DNA from: Oscillibacter sp.
GTDB lineage: Bacteria > Bacillota > Clostridia > Oscillospirales > Oscillospiraceae
Direction of reading: 5' to 3'
DNA length: 64,000 bases
Assembly (NCBI GenBank): GCA_022795445.1
Contig: JAAWGR010000004.1
Location: 1 to 64,000, forward strand
This document shows, one piece after another, positions 7,839 through 15,760 of this stretch (positions within the stretch are counted from its first letter, which is position 1; each line of letters starts with the position of its first letter). Position numbers and translations under genes: made by a program. The notes below the pieces were generated by a model. That model was not told where the DNA came from. It saw nothing but the letters and a program-made list of their open reading frames with translations, and searched no databases.

Positions 7839-9469
7839 AGCCGGTTGAGAAATACAATAAATTAAGAGGCGGATATTACACTCCGGCGGAAATCTCTGCG
7901 TTTATCGCTGAGTGGGCAATCCACCGCCCATCCGACCAAGTGCTGGAACCTAGCTGCGGAGATGGCAGTTTTCTGCGTGCAATTGCTGACAGGATTCAAA
8001 TGCTGGGTGGAACAAGAGCTGCTCTCAAAAGGAACGTAATCGGCATCGAACTGGACCACGCCGAGGCACAAAAAGCAGAGCAGCATGGCACAACGGTAAT
8101 CTGTGAGGATTTTTTCACTTACTATGAAAAGCAGATCGATGGAAAAGTTCAATTTGATGCCATTGTAGGCAATCCTCCCTTTATCCGATACCAGAATTTT
8201 GCAGAAGATTACCGTCAAATTGCTTTCTCCTTGATGAATCAGCATGGCTTTCACCCGAACCGCTTAACGAACATTTGGCTTCCCTTTCTCCTTCTATCCT
8301 GCAAAGCGCTGAAACCAGGGGGGCGGGTCGGTATGGTGATCCCAGCAGAGCTGTTCCAGGTAGACTACGCTGCTGAAGCACGCCAGTTTTTGAGCGATTA
8401 CTTTGACAAGCTGACGCTGATTACATTTAAATATCTGGTCTTTGAGGATATTCAGCAGGAGGTCGTTTTGCTGTTCGGGGAACGGCGTTCCACAGAGCAA
8501 GGGATTCGGGTTGTGGAACTTAACGGGCTGCCGGATTTGATAAAACAGGGACAGGCCTGCTTTGAAAATACCGAGGTGAAACGACTTGACCATAGTCGCG
8601 ACAAGTGGGTAAAATATTACCTTTCCAACGAAGAATTGGAACTTCTTACGCGTTTGAATGCTGACCCAAGAATCTCCAATGCCGCCGATCTTTTTGTGGT
8701 AAACGTCGGCCTTGTCAGCGGTGAAAACGCCTTTTTCATCGCAAATCAAAATACCGTTCAAGAACATCATCTGCAAGCGTGTACACTGCCGGTTATCAGC
8801 CGTTCGGAACAACTGAAGGGCATCCAGCTGACAGACGGCGATTATTTGAATTTGATTGCAGCTGGTAAAAAAGTGTTTTTTTTCTTCGCTGAAAATGTTC
8901 CCTTTGATGAGTTGTCCAAAGAACAGAAACAATATATTCAATGGGGCGAAGCACATGGATTCCATGAAAACTACAAATGTCGGATTCGTCCAAATTGGTA
9001 CCATGTACCACAGACTTGGCATGGGGATGCGTTTTTGATCCGGCAGGCGCACAGGTATCCACGGATGATACTGAACCAGACAGATGCTCTTGTAACAGAT
9101 ACACTGCACAAAGTGCAGTTTTTAGACGGCGCACAAGGGACGCATATTGCAGCGGCATTTCTGAACACGTACACTTTTGCACTGAGCGAAACCATTGGCC
9201 GGAGTTACGGCGGCGGCGTTTTGACGTTTGAGCCAGGGGAAATCCGTAAAATGCGCATTCCGTTGAAACTGGCGGAAAAGCTGGATTTGCAGCAAATCGA
9301 CGCTTGGCAGCGCAAGGGGCAGATCGACCAAATTTTAGCCTGTACCGATCAGGTTCTGCTTCGGGATGGTCTGAACCTTACCGAATATGAAATCACACTT
9401 CTGCACAAAATCTGGGACAAACTGCGGAACCGACGCATGGCCCGGAAAAATCAAAAGAACAAACGGTAA
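7835..9469 (+). CDS. Separate N6-adenine DNA methyltransferase of the Eco57I-like system
   Basis: This 544-residue class I methyltransferase has motif I LEPSCGDGSFLRAIAD (about residues 38-53) and motif IV FDAIVGNPPFIRYQNF (about 107-122). These are the SAM-binding and catalytic sites of adenine-N6 enzymes. A YYTPAEI segment before motif I (motif X region) and a C-terminal target-recognition part complete the family layout. Type IIG enzymes of the Eco57I kind modify only one strand of their asymmetric site, and a companion methyltransferase protects both; the companion in Eco57I has the same length, 544. The ATGA overlap couples it to the nuclease, and a strong terminator follows. Confidence 0.88.
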   Translation: MKPVEKYNKLRGGYYTPAEISAFIAEWAIHRPSDQVLEPSCGDGSFLRAIADRIQMLGGTRAALKRNVIGIELDHAEAQKAEQHGTTVICEDFFTYYEKQIDGKVQFDAIVGNPPFIRYQNFAEDYRQIAFSLMNQHGFHPNRLTNIWLPFLLLSCKALKPGGRVGMVIPAELFQVDYAAEARQFLSDYFDKLTLITFKYLVFEDIQQEVVLLFGERRSTEQGIRVVELNGLPDLIKQGQACFENTEVKRLDHSRDKWVKYYLSNEELELLTRLNADPRISNAADLFVVNVGLVSGENAFFIANQNTVQEHHLQACTLPVISRSEQLKGIQLTDGDYLNLIAAGKKVFFFFAENVPFDELSKEQKQYIQWGEAHGFHENYKCRIRPNWYHVPQTWHGDAFLIRQAHRYPRMILNQTDALVTDTLHKVQFLDGAQGTHIAAAFLNTYTFALSETIGRSYGGGVLTFEPGEIRKMRIPLKLAEKLDLQQIDAWQRKGQIDQILACTDQVLLRDGLNLTEYEITLLHKIWDKLRNRRMARKNQKNKR

Positions 9470-9492
9470 CGACGCCTCCCGCTTCCACGCAA

Positions 9493-9521
9493 AAGAACCG
9501 CCTCTAAAAGAGGCGGTTCTT
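9493..9521. terminator. Bidirectional intrinsic terminator
   Basis: AAGAACCGCCTC and GAGGCGGTTCTT form a perfect 12-bp stem with loop TAAAA. A-run and T-run flanks allow it to end both the R-M operon and the converging PBP gene. Confidence 0.9.
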
Positions 9522-9538
9522 CCTTGTTTGATGGGTGG

Positions 9539-12241
9539 CTATCCACCGTTGTTCCACATCCCCTCCCACCAGTCTCCGGAGGTGGGGTCCTGAGGCGTCT
9601 CCGGCTCCGCGGGGGCCGGAGGGTCTACCGTCGGCAATGATGGCGGATCTGGCTCCGGTGTCACGATTGGCGGGGTCGTCGTCCCTGGATCTGGTGTACT
9701 GGGAGTCGTCGGTGTTGTGGGAGTTGTAGGTGTGGTCGGCGTTGTGGGCTGGGTCGGGTCCGCTAGGGGATTGTCTGGGTTGTTGGGATCGAACTCCGGC
9801 AAATCCGGATCATTCTCCGGGTCCACTATGCCTGTGCCTGTATGGGCAGGACAGCCTTCCTCCGCTTTGGGAATATTTCGGAGCAGATAAGCATCGTCCG
9901 ACGCCGCAATACCGTAGTCCGGACGGTCATAGTCCAAATATGCCCGCTCAACCACCGATTCCTCCGGACAGTCTTCCGTTGCCAAGCAATGGCCGTCCAC
10001 GCAGTAACGCACAACCGTGTGGAGGCTGCACGATTCTGATGGGGCAGAGCCTGCCGCCGCCAAGTAGGACACCACACGGCTCCCGCGGGGATCGGCGCTG
10101 CACGCGGCAGTGGCTTTCAGACCGCTGTCCTTGCAGACGGTGATCGTCTCCAAGCCCGTGGCAGGCCTCTCAAACTCTTTGTTGGGAAGATCCGCATGAA
10201 TCTGCTCCATGACCTTCTTCCACATCGTAATGGCTGGGTTTGTGTAACCGGCGCTGATCTTGGCATTGAACTTATAGCCTGTCCACACTGCGGCCACATA
10301 ATAAGGCGTGAAGCCCGCAAAATAACGGTCGTAATTGTCGTTCGTGGTGCCAGTCTTGCCCGCGACGTTCATGCCGCTGATGCGGGCGGCGGTACCGGTG
10401 CCGTTTTCTACCGCGTTTTGCAGCATATTCGTCATCAGGTACGCAGTGCTTTCCTTCATGGCAATGTGGCTCTCGCTCTCGTTGTCCAGGACCACTTCCT
10501 CTGTGCCGGTGGCGGTCGTCCGGGTTACACGCACGTACGTCCGGGGAGAATTGTATATGCCGTGGTTCACGAAAGTCGCATACGCCGCTGCCATCTCCAT
10601 CGTATTCAGGCCCCGAGTCAGGCCGCCCATACCCAGGGATGCAAGGGACATATCCTCAGGTTCCAAGTGCAGGCCCAGATTTTCTGTCGCGAAGGCGTAG
10701 GCCGCTTCAATGCCAACCGATTGCAGCGACTGGACAGCGATGGTATTGATCGACCGCTGGAGGCCCTCCCGAACGGAAGTAAAGCCAGTGAAGGTATTCG
10801 GTGAGTTTTTCGGCCAGGGGCTGTTGTTCAACAGCTGCACTGGGTAGTTATCAAAAGCGGTGCCTGGGGTGATTGTCCCAGCGTCCAGGGCCGGGGCGTA
10901 GGCCGTCAGGGGTTTCATGGAGGAGCCCACCTGACGCCGGTCCATGGCGTAGCTCATGATGAGGTTGCCGCTTTTCTCGCCGATGTCTCCCACCGTTGCC
11001 ACAACATTGCCGGTGGATGGTTCAACAATCGTAATACCGGAACGGATTTGCTGTCCGTCACGGCTGACGAGGTCCAGGTTACTGCGGTCTTCGTAGACAG
11101 ATTCTGCAATTGCTTGTATGTGGGGGTCCAGCGTTGTATAAATGTGATAGCCGCTGTTATAGAGCCGCAGGCGCGCCTCCTCAATCTCAATACCATATTC
11201 GCTGGCCAGGTCGGCAGACACATCCCGGATCACCTGATCAACAAACCAGGAGTTGATCTCTATGCCGCCAGTGGCCTCCTCTACGATTTGGTCGGCAGAG
11301 GTAGAGCCATCGGAAAATTGCAGAACCTCTGCTTTTGCAGCCTCCGCCTGCGCCTGGGTGATATAGGGAAGGCCAGTCTCTGGGTTGATGATCTCCGCCA
11401 TCTTGTCCAGAACCCAGCCCTGGCGGGTCTTATTGGCCTCCCGTGGGGTCGTGGTGGTGCCGTCCTCCCGGGTAATGGTAATGTTGTACATGGGGCCATA
11501 CATGGAAGGGTTGTTCGTAATGGCAATGAGGCTGGCACACTCTGCCAGGTCCAGTTCGGAAACATCCTTGCCGAAATAAAATTGGGCTGCGGTCTGGACA
11601 CCGTAGCAGCCTTTCCCCAGGTAAATGAAATTGAGGTAAAGCTCCAAGATATCCTCTTTACTATAATTTTTCTCGAACTCCAGCGCCCGGAAAATCTCCC
11701 GGATTTTCCGGTTGATATAGGGCTTGTTGTCCCGGGTCATATTTTTCAGCACCTGCTGGGTGATGGTAGAGCCGCCGTAGCTGCCGTCACCCATCGCCAG
11801 CTCCTTCACAGCGCCCAGCGTCCGTATCCAGTCAACGCCCTCATGCTGGAAGAAACGTTGATCCTCAATCGCAACAGCCGCCTGCCACAAGTAATCGGGA
11901 ATTTGGTCGAAGTCCACCAGGATGCGGTTTTCGGTGCCATGGACGCTCTGGAACTCCACCCACTCACCGGTCTCTTTATCCTGGTAATAAATAAAGGAAC
12001 TGAGGTTCATGGTGTAGTCCTCGGCGCGGACTTGCAGGGACGGCGTGAGAGATGTATTCACATATTTCAAGAAGAAATATCCCATAATGGCAGCCGTGCA
12101 GACACCGATCAGGAGCAGGGTCCATATGGTGAGGAAAAGTCCGCTAAAGATGCGGCCCATCATACGCAGCGGGGAGCTTTTCCGGCGTTTTTTATGGCGT
12201 TCAGGCTTTCCCGACGGCGGAGTCTTTCTTTCACGATCCAA
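9539..12241 (-). CDS. ponA: Class A penicillin-binding protein (PBP1A family)
   Basis: This bifunctional peptidoglycan synthase is anchored in the cytoplasmic membrane by one N-terminal helix (about residues 28-52) after a very basic cytoplasmic tail (KPERHKKRRKSS). The GT51 glycosyltransferase domain shows AVAIEDQRFFQHEGVDW with the catalytic Glu and GGSTITQQVLKN. The transpeptidase domain shows the three penicillin-binding motifs: SSMK, SIN and KTGTTND. After it come a Cys-containing segment and a long Pro/Thr/Asp tail with TTPTTPTTP repeats, likely a wall-spanning linker. The start is TTG at 12241, nine bases after GGAGG. At 900 residues it is long for the family because of the tail. Confidence 0.95.
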   Translation of the reverse strand: MDRERKTPPSGKPERHKKRRKSSPLRMMGRIFSGLFLTIWTLLLIGVCTAAIMGYFFLKYVNTSLTPSLQVRAEDYTMNLSSFIYYQDKETGEWVEFQSVHGTENRILVDFDQIPDYLWQAAVAIEDQRFFQHEGVDWIRTLGAVKELAMGDGSYGGSTITQQVLKNMTRDNKPYINRKIREIFRALEFEKNYSKEDILELYLNFIYLGKGCYGVQTAAQFYFGKDVSELDLAECASLIAITNNPSMYGPMYNITITREDGTTTTPREANKTRQGWVLDKMAEIINPETGLPYITQAQAEAAKAEVLQFSDGSTSADQIVEEATGGIEINSWFVDQVIRDVSADLASEYGIEIEEARLRLYNSGYHIYTTLDPHIQAIAESVYEDRSNLDLVSRDGQQIRSGITIVEPSTGNVVATVGDIGEKSGNLIMSYAMDRRQVGSSMKPLTAYAPALDAGTITPGTAFDNYPVQLLNNSPWPKNSPNTFTGFTSVREGLQRSINTIAVQSLQSVGIEAAYAFATENLGLHLEPEDMSLASLGMGGLTRGLNTMEMAAAYATFVNHGIYNSPRTYVRVTRTTATGTEEVVLDNESESHIAMKESTAYLMTNMLQNAVENGTGTAARISGMNVAGKTGTTNDNYDRYFAGFTPYYVAAVWTGYKFNAKISAGYTNPAITMWKKVMEQIHADLPNKEFERPATGLETITVCKDSGLKATAACSADPRGSRVVSYLAAAGSAPSESCSLHTVVRYCVDGHCLATEDCPEESVVERAYLDYDRPDYGIAASDDAYLLRNIPKAEEGCPAHTGTGIVDPENDPDLPEFDPNNPDNPLADPTQPTTPTTPTTPTTPTTPSTPDPGTTTPPIVTPEPDPPSLPTVDPPAPAEPETPQDPTSGDWWEGMWNNGG

Positions 12242-12326
12242 AATTTAGCGCCTCCTTACGGTTTGGATTTGACTTTATCTGATGGAATATCAAGCATAAA
12301 GTCATTAGGCGATAGAAATATATTCT

Positions 12327-12346
12327 ATTATAGCACCGCCTGTCAA
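12327..12346 (-). promoter_or_regulatory. TTGACA and TATAAT with only 8-bp spacing upstream of ponA
   Basis: On the minus strand TTGACA is followed by GGCGGTGC and TATAAT, about 90 bp ahead of the ponA start. The -10 is perfect; the usable -35 at 17 bp would be TTTTCA. The promoter call is therefore uncertain, although the -10 is in the right region. Confidence 0.35.
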
Positions 12347-12465
12347 CATTGAAAATGTTGGTTTTTGTCGAAAAAAAGTACAGGAAATGCATGGATTTTC
12401 GAATTTTGGACAAACTAGCCCTAACCAAGAAGAACAAGATTTTATCTTTTTCATAAATTATGCTC

Positions 12466-12494
12466 TTGCAATCGCCTTCCGTTTCGTGTACAAT
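12466..12494 (+). promoter_or_regulatory. Sigma-A promoter of the DUF1292 gene
   Basis: TTGCAA and TACAAT stand 17 bp apart, about 77 bp before the start codon. The 12242-12570 gap holds this promoter, the divergent ponA promoter region and nothing else I can name. Confidence 0.7.
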
Positions 12495-12570
12495 AACACC
12501 AAAGCAACAAAGAGAGCGGCAAAAAGCCGCAGCTGACGCCGCAAGAGTACGGCAGTAAGGAGAACCAGCC

Positions 12571-12849
12571 ATGAGCGAGGAATACGGCCCAACCTTCTTG
12601 ACGGTCACAGATGACGACGGGAACGAGGTTGTTTTGGAATTTGTGGATGCGTTGGAGCATAACAGTCAAATGTACCAAGCCTTTTTCCCGGCGGAAACCG
12701 AGGGGGAAGAAGAAAATCCAGACAGCGGTCTTGTTATATTAAAAGTAATCCATGAGGATGGAGAAGATTTGCTGTCAACGCTGGATTCGGATGAAGAACT
12801 GGAAACCGTGTACAATTTATTTATGGAATCCCTTTTTGACGAGGAATAA
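12571..12849 (+). CDS. DUF1292 family protein
   Basis: This 92-residue, very acidic protein has the DUF1292 pattern. It opens with FLTVTDDDGNEVVLEFVDAL and continues with ILKVIHEDGED and a final LETVYNLFMESLFDE helix. Members are widespread in Firmicutes, often near ruvX/ireB-type genes, and their biochemical role is unknown. Here the gene stands alone between ponA (divergent) and a structured RNA. AAGGAG precedes the ATG by 9 nt. No membrane segment or Cys cluster. Confidence 0.85.
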   Translation: MSEEYGPTFLTVTDDDGNEVVLEFVDALEHNSQMYQAFFPAETEGEEENPDSGLVILKVIHEDGEDLLSTLDSDEELETVYNLFMESLFDEE

Positions 12850-12893
12850 ATGCCCGCCGGAAACTGGATAAATTTCATTTGTTTTTTCAATGA

Positions 12894-12927
12894 CACGCCC
12901 TGCGGGGTTCGTGATAGATCTTTTTTT
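12894..12927 (+). terminator. Probable terminator after the DUF1292 gene
   Basis: CACG-CCC and GGG-TT-CGTG can pair around TGCG, followed after seven bases by T7. Imperfect but well placed. Confidence 0.45.
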
Positions 12928-12947
12928 AACCCACATTTCGTTATAAG

Positions 12948-13105
12948 GGATGCCAGATCAATGCGTGGTTCGCAGGCCTCCCGGCTGCCGTTCGCGGCTG
13001 GAAGTTGGAAGCGATAAAGCGCGTTGGAGGCAACCCACCTGTCCTATGAAGGTGCAGGTTATAACGAGGTCTACACGGCTCAGGCGGGGCGCGTTTTGTC
13101 TTTTT
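12948..13105 (+). ncRNA. ssrS: Structured RNA, probably 6S RNA (SsrS)
   Basis: No ORF of note lies here, yet the segment is GC-rich and folds well. AATGCGT near the start can pair with GCGCGTT at the end. GCCG-TTCG-CGGC is a perfect UUCG hairpin. AACCCACCT...AGGTGCAGGTT forms a second long hairpin. Segments such as TGGTTCGCAGGCC near the 5' end and CGAGGTCTACACGGC near the 3' end recall conserved parts of 6S RNA, which binds the sigma-A holoenzyme in stationary phase. A TTATAA box lies at 12941-12946, just ahead of the inferred start, and TTTTGTCTTTTT closes it. Naming it 6S is recognition by eye; the existence of a structured RNA is the firmer claim. Confidence 0.55.
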
Positions 13106-13119
13106 CAGAATATTTTCAG

Positions 13120-13152
13120 CTGCGGCATCTATACTTTGCCGCAGACATTTTT
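13120..13152 (+). terminator. Intrinsic terminator downstream of the structured RNA
   Basis: CTGCGGCA and TGCCGCAG form an 8-bp stem with a 9-nt loop, followed by ACATTTTTTC. Confidence 0.7.
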
Positions 13153-13204
13153 TCATTTCGTCACCAATTTTCCCGCAAAAAACAAAAACCATCTCATTTT
13201 CCAC

Positions 13205-13233
13205 TTGCACATTTGCCCACTATCCGCTATAAT
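13205..13233 (+). promoter_or_regulatory. Sigma-A promoter of the foldase gene
   Basis: TTGCAC and a perfect TATAAT are separated by 17 bp, 63 bp before the start codon. Confidence 0.8.
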
Positions 13234-13296
13234 AGGCAAGTGCGTAAAATCAAACGAGATTTGTATTTGAATATTTGAGAGGACTGAAACAACAAC

Positions 13297-14964
13297 ATGA
13301 GCGCATCAAGAGAAAAGCAAAACCGTCAGGCCCAGACCGGACAGGCCGGCCCCAAAACCGCCCGCGAGATACAACAGCGTCAGGAAGAAAAACGCAGTAA
13401 CTTCCTCTATGGCCTCATCGCCGCCGCTTTTTTGGTGGTCGTTATTCTCTCCGTCATCTGGCGCAGTAACGTGATCCCCAAGATGGCCCCCGCCGCTACT
13501 ATCGACGGAGAAAATTATAGCGTCGGTGAAGTCTCCTACTACTATCAGAGCGTTTACCGGAATTTCGTCAATAATTACTCCTACTTCCTCAGCTACGTCG
13601 GCCTTGATACCAGCCTCCCGCTGAAGAGCCAGGAGATTACCGAAAGCGCCGCCTCCATGCTGGGCATTGATACCAGCAGCGGAGACGAAGCCCCCGCCGA
13701 AGACGACGCTGATGATACTTCCGCTCCCGCTGAAGGTGAAACTTCTGCGGACGGCGAGGAAGAAAATGTGGACGCGGGAATTGGTATGACTTGGTTTGAC
13801 TATTTCATAGATCAAGCGCTGAACAACATGGCTACCATCCAGGCCGGCCTGAAGGCTGCCGAGGCCGAAGGCTACACTTTCTCCGACAGCATCCAGGTCC
13901 AGTACGAGGAAGCCATGGAGGCCCTTCGCACTACCGCGGCAGCAAGCGGCCTATCTGTATCCCAGTACCTTACTTCCAGCTATGGAGCCGGCATCACTGA
14001 GAAAATTTATGGCGAACAGCTGCTCCGCTCTCTCCAATACAGCGATTACGCCACCACTTATACCAATAGCCTCACCTATTCCGACACAGAGCTGAGCGCT
14101 CCCTATGAAAGTGATCCCAACAGTTACGACCACGTTTCCTATGAGGTCGTCTCCTTCTCTGGCACAGCGGAAAGCACCGTTGACGAGGAAGGCAATACCA
14201 TTGACCCAACCGAGGAAGAATCCGCTGCCGCTATGAGCGCCGCTCAGGAAAAGGCTGACGCCGTTTTAGCTGGTTTCCAGGAAGGCGAAAGCTTGGAGAC
14301 TCTTGCCGATGAGTATGACGGCACTTACTCTCAGAACGAGAACAGCAACTATTCTGCCGGAGATGTCCTGAGCGAGTGGGTCTTTGACAGCGCCCGCACA
14401 GAAGGCGATGCTGATATCCTGACAAGCGACACAACCTTGTATGTGGTCGTCTTCCATGACCGCTTCCGCGACGAGTATGACACTGTTGATGTTCGCCACA
14501 TTCTTGTCCCCTTGGGTACTGCGACTCTTACGGAGGAAGATGAGGGTTATGCCGCAGAGCAGGAGCAGCTTGCCGCGGATGCCCATGCCAAGGCTGAAGA
14601 GCTGCTGGCACAGTGGCAGTCCGGCGAGGCTACCGAAGATTCCTTCGCTTCCATGGCGCTGACGGAATCTACCGATACTGGTTCCCGCTTCAACGGCGGT
14701 TTGTATACTCGCGTGTACCAAGGCCAGATGGTGGAAACCTTTAACGATTGGTGCTTTGACGCTTCCCGCAAAGCAGGCGACACCGGCGTTGTAGATACCT
14801 CTTATGGCTCCCATGTGATGTACTATGTGGGAACAAACCTTCCCCGCTGGCAGGCGCAGGTTGCAGAAAACTTGGAATATGAGGACTACGATGAGTGGGA
14901 AACCGGCCTTACCGCCAACAGCAATATCGAGCGCCATGACTTCGGCATGAAATTCATCGACTGA
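13297..14964 (+). CDS. Membrane-anchored parvulin-type peptidylprolyl isomerase (PrsA/SurA-like)
   Basis: This 555-residue extracytoplasmic foldase has a basic N-tail and one membrane helix (FLYGLIAAAFLVVVILSVIW, about residues 37-56). A SurA-N-like chaperone region follows, with an Asp/Glu-rich insert (SGDEAPAEDDADD, about 128-155). A C-terminal PpiC rotamase domain (VDVRHILVPLG ... GSRFNGGLYTRVYQGQMV) completes it. The domain catalyses cis-trans isomerisation of prolyl bonds in exported proteins. There is no lipobox, so it is held by the helix rather than by lipid, unlike Bacillus PrsA. It has its own promoter and terminator, so it is probably monocistronic. Confidence 0.85.
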   Translation: MSASREKQNRQAQTGQAGPKTAREIQQRQEEKRSNFLYGLIAAAFLVVVILSVIWRSNVIPKMAPAATIDGENYSVGEVSYYYQSVYRNFVNNYSYFLSYVGLDTSLPLKSQEITESAASMLGIDTSSGDEAPAEDDADDTSAPAEGETSADGEEENVDAGIGMTWFDYFIDQALNNMATIQAGLKAAEAEGYTFSDSIQVQYEEAMEALRTTAAASGLSVSQYLTSSYGAGITEKIYGEQLLRSLQYSDYATTYTNSLTYSDTELSAPYESDPNSYDHVSYEVVSFSGTAESTVDEEGNTIDPTEEESAAAMSAAQEKADAVLAGFQEGESLETLADEYDGTYSQNENSNYSAGDVLSEWVFDSARTEGDADILTSDTTLYVVVFHDRFRDEYDTVDVRHILVPLGTATLTEEDEGYAAEQEQLAADAHAKAEELLAQWQSGEATEDSFASMALTESTDTGSRFNGGLYTRVYQGQMVETFNDWCFDASRKAGDTGVVDTSYGSHVMYYVGTNLPRWQAQVAENLEYEDYDEWETGLTANSNIERHDFGMKFID

Positions 14965-14980
14965 TTTCCCGCAATCTCCG

Positions 14981-15008
14981 GGGCTGGCTTCTATGCCAGC
15001 CCTTTTTT
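14981..15008 (+). terminator. Intrinsic terminator after the foldase gene
   Basis: GGGCTGGC and GCCAGCCC form an 8-bp stem, loop TTCTAT, followed by six T residues. Confidence 0.9.
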
Positions 15009-15043
15009 ACTGCCAAATTCTTTAGGAAAGAGGGTTACATATC

Positions 15044-15733
15044 ATGCTTACCGGTACCCTTGTTAACACTGCAACTGTCATTGCCGGTTCCTTGATTGGT
15101 ATGTTTTTGGGCAATATCCTCCCAGAACGCCTCCGGGATACGGTCATGAAGGGTTTAGGGTTGTGTACGTTTTTTATCGGCATCACCGGAATGCTGGGAG
15201 GCGCAAACGCTTTAATCACCATCATTTCCATTGCAATTGGCGCAGTCATCGGCGAACTCTGTAACCTTGATAGACATTTGAACCGTTTTGCAGAACGCCT
15301 GGAAACAAAATTCCAAAAAAAAGGTGGCAATACCTCCCTGGCCGAGGGATTTGTAACGGCATCTTTGGTGTTCTGCGTCGGCGCAATGACCATTGTGGGT
15401 GCGCTGAATGACGGCCTTACTGGAAATCATGAAATATTGTTCACCAAGGCAACCCTGGATTTCGTTTCCTCCATGATCTTCGCTTCCTCCCTGGGAATCG
15501 GCGTCTTATTGGCAGGCATCTCCGTTTTTGTCCTGGAAGGCGGGATCGCGTGTCTTGCAAGCGTTGTGGCTCCGCTCCTTCAACAAAATGAGGCGATTAT
15601 CCCGGAAATGACCGTTGTTGGTTCCGTCCTGATTATGGGATTGGGTCTCAATCTTCTGGGCGTCACAAAACTGAAGATCATGAACTATATCCCTTCCATT
15701 TTCCTACCAATCCTCTTATGTCAGTTTATGTGA
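15044..15733 (+). CDS. DUF554 family membrane protein (YdfK-like)
   Basis: This 229-residue integral membrane protein has about six or seven hydrophobic segments. The family start is characteristic: LTGTLVNTATVIAGSLIGMF, then LPERLRDTVMKGLGLCTFFI. A cytoplasmic basic stretch (RFAERLETKFQKKGG) and FCVGAMTIVGALNDGLTGNH follow, as in Bacillus YdfK/YqgA. A transport role has been suggested for the family but no substrate is established. AGGAAAGAGG serves as ribosome site. The LRR gene starts 27 bp downstream and may be co-transcribed. Confidence 0.85.
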   Translation: MLTGTLVNTATVIAGSLIGMFLGNILPERLRDTVMKGLGLCTFFIGITGMLGGANALITIISIAIGAVIGELCNLDRHLNRFAERLETKFQKKGGNTSLAEGFVTASLVFCVGAMTIVGALNDGLTGNHEILFTKATLDFVSSMIFASSLGIGVLLAGISVFVLEGGIACLASVVAPLLQQNEAIIPEMTVVGSVLIMGLGLNLLGVTKLKIMNYIPSIFLPILLCQFM

Positions 15734-15760
15734 CAAAAATGTAGATAAGGAGTTGGTTCC

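Noticed and set aside
1-9500. A complete prophage or ICE with attachment sites
   Set aside because: Only fragments are present; no direct repeat pair suitable as att sites and no full integrase lie within the window.
11048-12352. 434-residue plus-strand ORF opposite ponA
   Set aside because: It is the antisense of a clear class A PBP, lacks a ribosome site and shows no domain; GC-rich codons on the other strand keep it open.
12950-13105. SRP RNA or RNase P RNA at this position
   Set aside because: The SRP tetraloop region (GGAAGGAAGC) and the RNase P GAGGAAAGUCC element are both absent.
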